Below are positions 6,310 through 13,645 of a stretch of 19,605 bases of DNA, piece by piece. Source of the stretch: Deltaproteobacteria bacterium (GTDB lineage Bacteria > Desulfobacterota_B > Binatia > Bin18). How positions within the stretch are numbered: the stretch's first letter is position 1; every line of letters starts with the position of its first letter. The stretch covers positions 1 to 19,605 of the forward strand of contig JAAXHF010000400.1 of NCBI GenBank assembly GCA_012271025.1, given 5' to 3'. The position numbers and the translations under genes were made by a program. Below the pieces are notes generated by a model that worked only from the letters and a program-made list of their open reading frames with translations, had not been told where the DNA came from and ran no database searches.

Positions 6310-7575
6310 TCAGGCAGAAGGTGTCTCCTCCAGCTCAATCGGCTCGGGCACGACGAGGAAGTAATACACCAGGGTCGCCACCAGCAGCAGGGCGGCAATG
6401 ACCACCAGGGGCAGCTCCCAGCTACCCGTTGCCGCGACCAGAAAGCCGGCGCTCATCGGCCCGAAAATCCCGGCGAAATTGCCCGCCCCGTTCATCACCC
6501 CCGAGATGGCGCCAATCTGTTTGGGGTTCAGCTCGACCGGCACCGCCCAACACGCGCCGCTGCCCAGATTGGTGAAATACATGTACAGGGCCAGGCACCC
6601 GACCGACACGAGCGGCCACGGCACGAACGCGGCGGCCAGGATGCTGGGAATGCCCAGAAAGGCGCACAGCGCGGGCGCCCGCGCCCGGGCTACCCGCGGA
6701 CTCCAGCCACGCCGCAGCAGGACATCCGAAATCGTCCCGCCCGAGATCAAACCCAGGGCGCCGGCTACGGTCGGGATCATGCCCAGTATCCCCATCGCTT
6801 CCAGCGAGAAACCACGCGCCTGGACCAGATAGGTCGGCAGCCACAAAATCACCATCCACAGCCCGTACACCATGCACAGATAGCCCAGCGATAAAAGCAA
6901 GACGTGGCGATTCCTGAGAATGCGCAGCGGAGAGACTGTCGCCTTGGAACGCGGGGCCAGATTGTCTTCAATTTCCCGCAGTTCGTGTTCACTGATTTTA
7001 GGATGTTCGGCGGGCGTATTGGTCACCCACGCCAGCCACACGATCAGCCACAGCCCACCCAGGGCGCCATTAAAATAAAAGACCATCGGCCAGGAAAACG
7101 TGGTCAGAATCCAGGTCGTCACCGGATAGGCCAGGGCTTGGCCCAGGTGCGAGCCGGACAGGCTGATGTTCTGAGCCCGGCCATACTCGTAGCGTGGAAT
7201 CCAGCGCGCGTTCAGCACCGCATAGGCCGGAAAGCTGACCGATTCGAACAGGCCGACGCTGAACCGCAGAGCAATCATCAGGCCGAAGGCGGCCGCCCCC
7301 AGCGGCGTCAGGGCGGTGAACAGCGAAAAGCCGAAACACGCGATCGCCACCACCCAGACCGTGTTCCAGCGGTCGGCGATAATCCCGCCCGGCACCTGGA
7401 GCAGCGTATAGCCCAGCAGAAAGGCCGAAAAAACCAGACCGAACTGAGCCTCATTCCAGCCCAGGGCAAGCATCATGACCGGTGCGGCAACCGAGATATT
7501 GACCCGGTCGGCAAAGTTGATCATGCTGCCCGTGGCCAGCAGCCCGACGAGCCGGTAGCGGACGGGGAAAGCCAT
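6310..7575 (-). CDS. MFS transporter, anion:cation symporter-like
   Basis: A 421-residue major-facilitator permease of the inner membrane with twelve predicted helices. FADRVNISVAAPVM at residues 21-34 is typical of the anion:cation symporter (ACS) family, which imports organic acids, sugar acids and vitamins with protons or sodium. Motif A is present as GGIIADRW (63-70) between helices 2 and 3. A charged central loop (about 185-215) separates the two six-helix halves. ATG 7575 has AGGGG six bases upstream. It is the last gene of an operon, 10 bases after the 106-residue orphan and downstream of the amidohydrolase and cyclase genes, so the likely job is import of the substrate those enzymes act on. 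The family is certain; the cargo is unknown. Confidence 0.9.
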   Translation of the reverse strand: MAFPVRYRLVGLLATGSMINFADRVNISVAAPVMMLALGWNEAQFGLVFSAFLLGYTLLQVPGGIIADRWNTVWVVAIACFGFSLFTALTPLGAAAFGLMIALRFSVGLFESVSFPAYAVLNARWIPRYEYGRAQNISLSGSHLGQALAYPVTTWILTTFSWPMVFYFNGALGGLWLIVWLAWVTNTPAEHPKISEHELREIEDNLAPRSKATVSPLRILRNRHVLLLSLGYLCMVYGLWMVILWLPTYLVQARGFSLEAMGILGMIPTVAGALGLISGGTISDVLLRRGWSPRVARARAPALCAFLGIPSILAAAFVPWPLVSVGCLALYMYFTNLGSGACWAVPVELNPKQIGAISGVMNGAGNFAGIFGPMSAGFLVAATGSWELPLVVIAALLLVATLVYYFLVVPEPIELEETPSA

Positions 7576-7585
7576 GCGCTTCCCC

Positions 7586-7906
7586 TTAGGCTCGGATCAG
7601 ATCGTGGGCCCGGAGCGTGACCGCAGAGTCCGCCCCATCCTCAAAAAAATAATCATCGGTGACCTGGCTCATCGGCCCGAACTCCAGGTTCATGGCCACC
7701 GTGTCCGCGCTCGGCCACCAGCGCAGGCGCACCCCGAGCGCTCCGGCCGGCACCGCATGCTCGGTCTGCCGGCCGCCCGGCCCGTCGTAGAAATAGTCGC
7801 CCTCCTCGCCCTCGCGCGAGACCAGCCAGCTGCCCATCCAGCGTTTGCGCCGCTCCTCGGCCAGCTCGGCCTCACCCCAGTCCACCGTCAGTCGGTCCGG
7901 CTTCAT
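7586..7906 (-). CDS. Uncharacterised 106-residue protein in a catabolic operon
   Basis: I do not recognise this family. It is a small, soluble, acidic protein rich in Trp and Gly, probably all-beta: two WxxS/WxS segments (KRWMGSWLVSREGE), a GDYFYDGPGG turn, then VRLRWWPSADTVAMNLEFGP. No Cys or metal motif is visible. It is probably real because its ATG overlaps the amidohydrolase stop (ATGA, 7906-7903), which implies translational coupling, and the MFS gene starts 10 bases after its stop. The antisense frame is also open but has no such signals. It could be an accessory subunit or small ligand-binding protein for the pathway. Confidence 0.7.
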   Translation of the reverse strand: MKPDRLTVDWGEAELAEERRKRWMGSWLVSREGEEGDYFYDGPGGRQTEHAVPAGALGVRLRWWPSADTVAMNLEFGPMSQVTDDYFFEDGADSAVTLRAHDLIRA

Positions 7907-9018
7907 ACCCGCCCCTCATCCGGCGGCTCAAACCCGTACAGTTTGGCCGCCGTGCCGCCCAACACCTGACGCCGCTCGGCATCGCTCAGCTCACCCATCG
8001 TGCGCGCAATGACCTCCCCCGAGCGCGGCCAGGTACCCTCGTGGTGCGGGTAGTCATCGCCCCACATCAGGTTCTCGGCGCCGATCCACTGGCGCGTCTC
8101 CAGCCCGATCGGATCATCCTGAAACGTGGCATAGCCCTGGCGGCGGAAGTACTCGCTGGGCAACATCTCCAGCTTGGGCGCGACCCAGAAGTGATGCTTC
8201 TGATAGCCCTCGTCCATGACCCACAGGGTCCAGGCCAGCCAGCCGATACCGGCCTCGACCGTGGCAAACCTGAGCTGCGGAAAGCGCTGCAAAATACCCG
8301 ACACACACATCTGGGTCACCGGCTCGATTGCGGTCGATAGCGCGTGCCACACATAGTTGAGAATCGCCCCGCCGTTGCCGGTTGCGGTGCGCGGATCCTT
8401 GCCCGTTCCGACATGAAAGCTGATCGGCAGGCCGGCGTCCTGAATGGCCGCCCACAGCGGCTCGTACAGCGGCAGATTATACGGCTGGTCCGGCACCTGG
8501 ACCGGCAGAAAGACCACCCGGTAGCCGAGCCGGGCCACCCGCTCAACCTCTGTGACCGCCGTCTCGACATGCTGGGGCGCAATCGCCGCCACCGGCAGCG
8601 AGCGCTTCTGGCTGGGCGGAAAGACCTCAATCGCCCAGTCGTTCCACACCCGACACATCTCGGTCTGGTGCTCGGGGTCGGGCGAGGCCCACATCAACAG
8701 GCCCCGGTTGGGATACACCACCTCGGCGTCAATACCGTCCCGGTCCAGATCGGCGTGGCGTTTGCTCGCCTCCCAGCTGCCGCCCTTGGCCCGTTCCAGA
8801 TCGTCCCCTTCGAGGCTGAAATCCCGAATCCGGGTCGGCCGCTGGCCCTCAACGATCAGGGTTTTTCGGCCCCTGTCGTCCAGCTCCATGCGGGGCAAGC
8901 GGTGGCGAAACTTGGGCGCCACGCGACGCTCCCACAGATCCGGCGGCTCCAGCACGTGGCAGTCCGCCGATATCACACAATACGGTTTCTTCACCTGTTC
9001 AGACCCCGCCGATGCCAT
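7903..9018 (-). CDS. Amidohydrolase-2 family metal-dependent hydrolase/decarboxylase
   Basis: A 371-residue TIM-barrel protein of the amidohydrolase-2 (ACMSD-like) family, enzymes that hydrolyse or decarboxylate ring-derived and other organic acids using one metal ion. Visible landmarks are D19-C-H21 in ISADCHVLEPPDLW (strand-1 metal site, in the usual D-x-H variant), H202 in ISFHVGTG, E255 in VEAGIGW, and D321-D322 in LMWGDDYPHHEG, the C-terminal metal-site Asp. The tail VLGGTAAKLYGF is the family's closing helix. ATG 9018 is preceded by AGGAGG four bases upstream; a longer in-frame extension to 9171 runs over the previous gene and is rejected. It starts 16 bases after the cyclase-family gene and overlaps the next gene by four bases. 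Confidence 0.9.
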   Translation of the reverse strand: MASAGSEQVKKPYCVISADCHVLEPPDLWERRVAPKFRHRLPRMELDDRGRKTLIVEGQRPTRIRDFSLEGDDLERAKGGSWEASKRHADLDRDGIDAEVVYPNRGLLMWASPDPEHQTEMCRVWNDWAIEVFPPSQKRSLPVAAIAPQHVETAVTEVERVARLGYRVVFLPVQVPDQPYNLPLYEPLWAAIQDAGLPISFHVGTGKDPRTATGNGGAILNYVWHALSTAIEPVTQMCVSGILQRFPQLRFATVEAGIGWLAWTLWVMDEGYQKHHFWVAPKLEMLPSEYFRRQGYATFQDDPIGLETRQWIGAENLMWGDDYPHHEGTWPRSGEVIARTMGELSDAERRQVLGGTAAKLYGFEPPDEGRV

Positions 9019-9034
9019 AACACCTCCTGTGTCT

Positions 9035-9997
9035 TCACTTGATCGCGTACGCGTTGGCCGGCGACCCAACCCCACCCGGCAGGTTGAGCGGCACCGACAC
9101 CAAAAAGAACTCGTACACCCCGTCCTGGGCGCAGTCCCGGGCCAGCTCTTCCAGATCCCATACCTCGCCAATCGGCATGCCCTGCAGGGCGATCAGCCGC
9201 CGGTGCTGGAAGCCGCCCGTTTTGGCGTCAACCGGCAGCGCCTCGAGCGCCACATTATCCGCAGCCATGGCCGCAATCTGGTGGTCCCACAGCCAGGCCG
9301 CAGTCTCCTGCGTGGCGTCCAGCCCGGGACACGCCATGCCGCCCTCGCCCGGATGCAGCGTCCCCCGCAGCGCCTCGCGGCCGGCCTCATCCAGCCCGCC
9401 GTACCAGGCCAGCCAGCCCGTGCGCAGCAGCACGATATCCCCGGCCTGCACGCGCACCTGCTGCGCCTGGGCGACCCGCTCCAAAAACGGCCCGTCCATG
9501 GCAAAACGCCGGGTCGCGTCCAGCGGGCTGCCCTGGTGTTCCATGTAGCGGGCCGCGTCCAGCAATACGCCACGACCGACAATGCCGTGGCGGGCCCAGT
9601 GCTCGATACCCAGCTCAGCCTTGTCATCCACCTGCTCGTCCTGGCGGCCGCCATAATAGCCGAACTCCCGGTAGCGGATGTGACGCAGGCTGTCCCACTG
9701 GCTTGAGCCCTGCATGGCAAAATTGTCCACATAGTCGTCGCGGCCGCCACGGTTGACCTCGATATGATGGCGATAGCCGGTCCGAAACCCGCCGTACAGG
9801 GTGATCGGAAAGTTGAGCGGCAGGCTGAGGTTGATCACCCGCCCGGTCCGTACCAGGCCGACCGCCTGTTTGACCCGCTCCGGGGTCAGCAGATTGACCG
9901 TCCCCAGCTGATCGCCGGCCCCGAATACCTCCCAGGCCTGACGTTCTCCGCTGTGTCCGACCTGGGGCAGTTCACGAAAGGGGGGGATGCGTGACAT
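9035..9997 (-). CDS. Cyclase-family (kynurenine-formamidase-like) hydrolase
   Basis: A 320-residue protein of the Pfam 'Cyclase' family, metal-dependent hydrolases of amides, lactones or isatin-like substrates. The family's H-x-G-T-H-x-D-x-x-x-H signature appears here as Q96-x-S-S-Q100-W-D102-x-x-x-H106, so both motif histidines are Gln while D102 and H106 remain. This matches a divergent subfamily that also carries the YYGG segment right after it. Further conserved blocks are GDIVLLRTGW and the C-terminal EFFLVSVPLNLPGGVGSPANAYAI. ATG 9997 has AAGGAGG six bases upstream, far better than the upstream in-frame start at 10024. It is the first gene of the four-gene operon. Whether it is still a metal hydrolase is open. 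Confidence 0.88.
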   Translation of the reverse strand: MSRIPPFRELPQVGHSGERQAWEVFGAGDQLGTVNLLTPERVKQAVGLVRTGRVINLSLPLNFPITLYGGFRTGYRHHIEVNRGGRDDYVDNFAMQGSSQWDSLRHIRYREFGYYGGRQDEQVDDKAELGIEHWARHGIVGRGVLLDAARYMEHQGSPLDATRRFAMDGPFLERVAQAQQVRVQAGDIVLLRTGWLAWYGGLDEAGREALRGTLHPGEGGMACPGLDATQETAAWLWDHQIAAMAADNVALEALPVDAKTGGFQHRRLIALQGMPIGEVWDLEELARDCAQDGVYEFFLVSVPLNLPGGVGSPANAYAIK

Positions 9998-10087
9998 AAC
10001 AGCCTCCTTGACAGCCCGTATCACGGGCCCCGCCCCTCATAGCAAAGTCGGGGTCTGACCGCAAAGCGGGGTGGGGGAAAGGGGGGC

Positions 10088-10118
10088 ATGTCAAAGGGCA
10101 AATGTCAAAGGGCAAATG
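10088..10118. repeat. Tandem 14-bp repeat
   Basis: ATGTCAAAGGGCAA occurs twice in tandem (10088-10101 and 10102-10115), followed by a further ATG. The core GTCAAAGGGCAAA recurs, inverted, in the spacer at 17721-17755, so it is a dispersed short repeat of this genome. Confidence 0.85.
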
Positions 10119-10176
10119 TAGGGGATGGCGTATCACTTTGAAATTTTCTTTTCGCGGAGGACTCTCCTGGCGCAGC

Positions 10177-10234
10177 AATCCCCCTGCGCTTCGCGCTTCC
10201 CCCTTTGACTGACAAAGGGGGATTGAGGGGGATT
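10177..10234. repeat. Nested inverted repeat in the spacer between divergent operons
   Basis: An outer pair, AATCCCCCT (10177-10185) and AGGGGGATT (10226-10234), encloses an inner perfect stem, CCCCCTTTG (10199-10207) and CAAAGGGGG (10213-10221), with loop ACTGA. The right half recurs in inverse orientation, with one difference, near the window's right edge (19552-19580). It is a dispersed palindromic element (REP/MITE-like). The rest of this 365-base spacer (10025-10390) holds the tandem repeat and a candidate promoter but no gene. Confidence 0.75.
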
Positions 10235-10352
10235 TTCCGGCGTCTGGCGCGTCCTCGGCGCGGGCCGCTGGGGAGGAGACAGGCAAGCATTTTCAAACTG
10301 AGACACTAGCATGCAGGGGCGACTCCCCGGCGGTCGCCCGGCCGGCTCGCCG

Positions 10353-10381
10353 TTGCAGCGACCGGCGCTTTTGCCTATGAT
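10353..10381 (+). promoter_or_regulatory. Candidate promoter of the CoA-transferase operon
   Basis: TTGCAG (10353-10358), a 17-base spacer and TATGAT (10376-10381, 5 of 6 to consensus) fit a sigma-70-type promoter. Transcription would start around 10388, two or three bases before ATG 10391. No ribosome site is seen, so the message may be almost leaderless. Confidence 0.35.
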
Positions 10382-10390
10382 GCGCCCCGC

Positions 10391-11257
10391 ATGCGCACCA
10401 AACTTCAGTCTCTGGACGCCGCCGCAGCCAGCGTGCAGGCCGGCAGCCTGCTGGGTATGACCTCGGCCGTCCTCGACAATGCGCCCATGGCTTTCTTGCG
10501 GGCGCTGGTCAGACGCCAGATCGGTGGCCTGGGGCTGGTGACCCTGACCGGCGGCGGACTGAACGCCGATCTCCTGATCGGCGCCGGACTCATCGACAGC
10601 TACGAGACCTGTTCCTGTACCCTCGTCCCCTACGGTCCGGCGCCCAACTTTCAGCGCGCCGTGCGGGCCGGTCTGATCAACATGAAGGACAGCACTTGAG
10701 GGGTGCTGTACAGCATGATCCAGGCTGGATCGATGGGCCTCCCGTTTGTGGCCGTGCGCGGGCTGCTGGGCTCCGATATGCTGACATATCGGCCCGACCT
10801 GCTCGTTCAGGGCAACCCCTTCAAGCCCGGCGAACAGGTGGTGGTGGCTCAGCCGATCCGGCCCGATGTGGCCGTTTTCCACGCCCTACAAGCCGACCGC
10901 TGGGGCAACGCGATTACGCCCGGCCCCCGGGACGATGTCATGCTGGCCCGCGCCGCCCGGCGGGTGATTGTCACCGCCGAGACCGTGGTCGATACCCGAC
11001 TGACACCTGCCGACGCACCCCACGACACCTTCCTGCCCGCCATCGACGTTGACGTGGTAGCAGAAGCGCCGCTGGGCGCTCACCCGTGCGGCCTGGGCCG
11101 GCTGTACGAGCACGACCCGGACCACTGCCGGACCTATCTGGCCGCAGCCGCACACCCGCACGAGTTCCACGCCTACCTCGACCGCTACGTCTTTGGCGCC
11201 GCCGACCACGCCGTCTACCTCAGCCGGGTGGACGACACGCGCCAGGCCGGAGTCTAG
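10391..11257 (+). CDS. CoA-transferase subunit A with in-frame TGA at codon 103 (candidate selenoprotein or nonsense mutant)
   Basis: Read through one TGA (10697-10699), this frame gives 288 residues, a normal length for a class I 3-oxoacid/glutaconate-type CoA-transferase alpha subunit. Before the TGA come an N-terminal GSLLGMTSAVLDNAPMAFLRAL segment and the GGGLNADLLIGAGLIDSYETC glycine-rich core. After it, in the same frame, come QAGSMGLPFVAVRGLLGSD, IRPDVAVFHALQADRWGN and the C-terminal TFLPAIDVDVVAEAPLGAHPCG. Both halves are needed for one fold, so the TGA falls mid-protein, between DST and GVLYSM. A hairpin with a GGC loop starts its loop 23 bases downstream. Subunit B follows after three bases. 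Possibilities are selenocysteine, a nonsense mutation, a sequencing error, or a split gene restarting at GTG 10703. The start lacks a ribosome site. The family is sure; TGA decoding is not. Confidence 0.8.
10714..10735 (+). promoter_or_regulatory. Candidate bacterial SECIS hairpin after the CoA-transferase TGA
   Basis: GATCCA (10717-10722) pairs with TGGATC (10726-10731) around a GGC loop, and CAT (10714-10716) can pair with ATG (10733-10735) past one bulged G. The loop begins 23 bases after the TGA and starts with G, which satisfies the permissive bacterial SECIS model (loop 16-37 bases from UGA, early G). Such hairpins also arise by chance in GC-rich coding DNA. Confidence 0.4.
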
Positions 11258-11260
11258 GCC

Positions 11261-11989
11261 GTGCCAGCCGCTTATACCCCCCAGGAGCTGATGGCGGTGC
11301 TGATCGCCCGTCAGGTTCGGGACGGGGAAACCGTGGCGGTCGGAGCCGTCTCGCCCATCCCGGCTGCGGGCTGCGTGCTGGCCGAGCAGACCCACGCGCC
11401 CGACATCAGGCTGATCATTCTCGACTGCGAAGCGTACTATCCGTTCTCCGGCGGCAGCAGCGCGTTGCACTTTCTGGCCCAGCGGGGAGAGCTGGACCTG
11501 TTTTTCCTGAGCGGCATACAGATCGACCGACACGCCAACGTCAACCTGCATGTGATTGGCGACTACCGGGCACCCGACCGCCGGCTGGCCGGGGCGTATG
11601 GCTCGGCCATGCTGTACTACATGGCCGGCCGTGTCATCCTGTTTCGGACCGAGCACTCGCGGCGCAGCCTGGTCGAACAGGTCGATTTCGTGACCAGCCC
11701 GGGCACCAGCCCAGACTCGGTTCACCGCCCGGGCGGCCCGAGTCTGCTGATTACGCCCAAAGCCGTGCTGGAGTGGCACCCTGACGGCTGGGCGTGCCGC
11801 AGCATTCACCCCGGCTCGGACGTGCAGGACATCCGCGATAACACCGGCTTTGCCCTGGCCCTGTCCCCTCCCCCGCCGACCACCCCCCCGCCGAGCGAAC
11901 AAGAACTGGCGATCCTGCGCGGCCGGGTCCGGACCAAACTCGACCGCAGCTATCCCAGCTTTTTTGCCCGGCACGTCCTGCCCAGCTGA
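11261..11989 (+). CDS. CoA-transferase subunit B
   Basis: A 242-residue beta subunit of a class I CoA-transferase, which moves CoA between carboxylic acids through a glutamyl-CoA thioester. The likely catalytic Glu is E57 in LIILDCEAYYPF, close to the position of the active-site Glu in glutaconate CoA-transferase B. Other family blocks are ELDLFFLSGIQIDRHANVNL (residues ~75-95), AYGSAMLYYMAGRVILF and the late ITPKAVLEW. A proline-rich stretch, PPPPTTPPP near residue 210, precedes the C-terminal helix. The GTG start has GGAG eight bases upstream, inside the end of subunit A, with only three bases between the genes. An intact B subunit with an active-site Glu argues that the A/B pair is still selected. 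The substrate is unknown. Confidence 0.88.
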   Translation: MPAAYTPQELMAVLIARQVRDGETVAVGAVSPIPAAGCVLAEQTHAPDIRLIILDCEAYYPFSGGSSALHFLAQRGELDLFFLSGIQIDRHANVNLHVIGDYRAPDRRLAGAYGSAMLYYMAGRVILFRTEHSRRSLVEQVDFVTSPGTSPDSVHRPGGPSLLITPKAVLEWHPDGWACRSIHPGSDVQDIRDNTGFALALSPPPPTTPPPSEQELAILRGRVRTKLDRSYPSFFARHVLPS

Positions 11990-11998
11990 GGACCACGC

Positions 11999-13159
11999 AT
12001 GAACGTCAGCCATTTGTCTTGTGCCGCCTGCGGGCAAAGCTACCCGCCGAACCGGCTCTACAACCTGTGTCGGCAGTGTCAGAAGCCGCTCCTGGTCCAC
12101 TACGATCTCGACCGCGTCGCCCTGTCCACACAGCACTTGGCCGACCGGCCGGCCAGCCTGTGGCGCTATCGAGAAGTCTTGCCGGTCGAACACGCAGAAA
12201 ACGTCGTCAGCCTGGGAGAGGGCTGGACGCCGCTCCTGCACGCCCAACGCCTGGGCCGCCAGCTCGGGCTGTCGCGGTTGTACATCAAAGACGAAGCCCT
12301 CAACCCGACCGCCTCGTTCAAGGCCCGCGGCATGGCCGTGGCCGTATCCATGGCCAAAGAACTCGGGGTGAAAAAACTGGCCGTTCCCTCGGCCGGCAAC
12401 GCGGCCGGCGCGCTGGCCGCCTACGCCGCTCGGGCCGGGCTGGAAGCCCATATCTTCATGCCGCGCGACGTGCCGCTGGCCAACCGTCTGGAGTGTCAGT
12501 ACTACGGCGCCCGGGTGACCCTGGTTGACGGCCTCATCACCGACTGCGGCCGCAGGGTGGCCGAAGGGCAGGACCGGGAGGGCTGGTTCGATGTCTCAAC
12601 ACTCAAGGAGCCCTACCGTATCGAGGGCAAGAAAACCATGGGCTATGAACTGGCCGAGCAGCTCGACTGGCAGCTCCCGGATGTCATCGTCTACCCGACC
12701 GGCGGCGGGACCGGACTCATCGGCATGTGGAAAGCCTTTGACGAGATGGAACGGCTGGGCTGGATCGGTCCCCAGCGGCCACGCATGGTCAGCGTTCAGG
12801 CCGAGGGCTGTGCCCCGATTGTCCAGGCCCTGGCCGACGGTGCCCGCACCGCAGCGCCAATTGCCCATCCCCACACCGTCGCCGCCGGCCTACGCGTGCC
12901 CAAGGCCATCGGCGATTTCATCATCCTCGACATTCTGCGCCGCAGCCGCGGCACTGCGGTGAGCGTCAGCGATGCCGATCTCATGGCTGCGGCTCAACAG
13001 ATGGCTGCCGCCGAGGGCATTTTTCCGGCCCCAGAGGGTGCCGCCTGCGTGCCCGCCCTCCACACGCTGCTGGAGCGCGGGGCACTCAAGCCCGACGAGC
13101 GGGTGGTGGCGTTCAATACCGGCGGCGGGCTGAAATATGTGGACGTCTGGCAGCCCTGA
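11999..13159 (+). CDS. Threonine-synthase-like PLP-dependent enzyme with N-terminal zinc ribbon
   Basis: A 386-residue fold-type II PLP enzyme. The N terminus has two Cys pairs (C8-x-x-C11 and C24-x-x-C27) typical of the zinc ribbon on many threonine synthases. The PLP lysine is K108 in NPTASFKARG, SAGNAAGALAAY follows at about 131, and the phosphate-binding loop is T234-GGGTG239. The closing block FNTGGGLKYVD is also standard. Threonine synthase converts O-phosphohomoserine to threonine. ATG 11999 has GAGG eight bases upstream and starts nine bases after CoA-transferase B, so it is the third gene of this operon. No hom or thrB gene is adjacent, so a catabolic or other beta/gamma-replacement role is possible. 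It ends 24 bases from the convergent TolC remnant. Confidence 0.88.
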   Translation: MNVSHLSCAACGQSYPPNRLYNLCRQCQKPLLVHYDLDRVALSTQHLADRPASLWRYREVLPVEHAENVVSLGEGWTPLLHAQRLGRQLGLSRLYIKDEALNPTASFKARGMAVAVSMAKELGVKKLAVPSAGNAAGALAAYAARAGLEAHIFMPRDVPLANRLECQYYGARVTLVDGLITDCGRRVAEGQDREGWFDVSTLKEPYRIEGKKTMGYELAEQLDWQLPDVIVYPTGGGTGLIGMWKAFDEMERLGWIGPQRPRMVSVQAEGCAPIVQALADGARTAAPIAHPHTVAAGLRVPKAIGDFIILDILRRSRGTAVSVSDADLMAAAQQMAAAEGIFPAPEGAACVPALHTLLERGALKPDERVVAFNTGGGLKYVDVWQP

Positions 13160-13183
13160 AGCCAGGCAATGCGCTGCTCGGCC

Positions 13184-13588
13184 TTAGCGCTGGGGCTCAC
13201 TGATCCACAGGCCCCACCACTTGCCCCGCACCCGGCGGTAATTGTCTTCAGGATCGTAGGGCGTCACCGGCAGGGCCAGGGCGCGGGCGGTCAGCGTGCC
13301 GACCACCTGGCGCAGTTCGAGGCTGGCCACGACTTCATTGCGGGTCGCAACGACCAGGTTGCTGCACGCGTCCAGCAATTCCTGCTCGGCGTCCAGAACG
13401 TCGAGAATCGTCCGTGAGCCAACCTGCTCCTCCTGCACGACCCCGTCCAGGGCGACTTCCGCAGCCCGGACTTCGGCGCCGAAGGCGTCTATCTGAGCCC
13501 GGGCGGTCGTCAGGTTTTCCCACACCTGGGTCGCCTGTTGGCCTGTTGGATGGCGCGGCGGATCGCCGCATCAAGCTCCAGATCATTC
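13184..13588 (-). pseudogene. Truncated, frameshifted TolC-family outer-membrane efflux protein
   Basis: The reading frame ending at 13184 encodes about 110 residues matching the C-terminal end of TolC-type outer-membrane factors: GVVQEEQVGSRTILDVLDAEQ, then VATRNEVVASLELRQVVGTLTA, and YDPEDNYRRVRGKWWG at the tail. Near 13528-13536 the homologous frame shifts: upstream codons reading LELDAAIRRAIQQAN lie in another frame, consistent with a one-base deletion. Farther upstream nothing resembles the ~300 missing N-terminal residues and no signal peptide is found. It is a decayed remnant, convergent with the threonine-synthase-like gene. No pump partner genes are nearby. Confidence 0.8.
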
Positions 13589-13645
13589 GAGACGGGAAAA
13601 TTAAGGTAAGAGCTAACAATGCGGGGCGTTGCCCGAGGCACGTCC

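Noticed and set aside
9019..9171. 51-residue extension of the amidohydrolase
   Set aside because: It overlaps the end of the cyclase gene and is replaced by ATG 9018 with a strong AGGAGG site.
10703..10716. GTGCT...AGCAT hairpin right after the CoA-transferase TGA as the SECIS
   Set aside because: Its loop starts only eight bases after the TGA, too close for the bacterial SECIS model; the hairpin at 10714-10735 fits better.
10703..11257. Separate 184-residue gene starting at GTG 10703
   Set aside because: It is the second half of CoA-transferase subunit A in the same frame with no clear ribosome site; reinitiation is possible but a single protein fits the fold better.
10886..12451. 521-residue open frame on the minus strand
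   Set aside because: It is antisense to the CoA-transferase and threonine-synthase-like genes, whose motifs are clear; it is low in complexity and has no ribosome site. High GC creates such frames.
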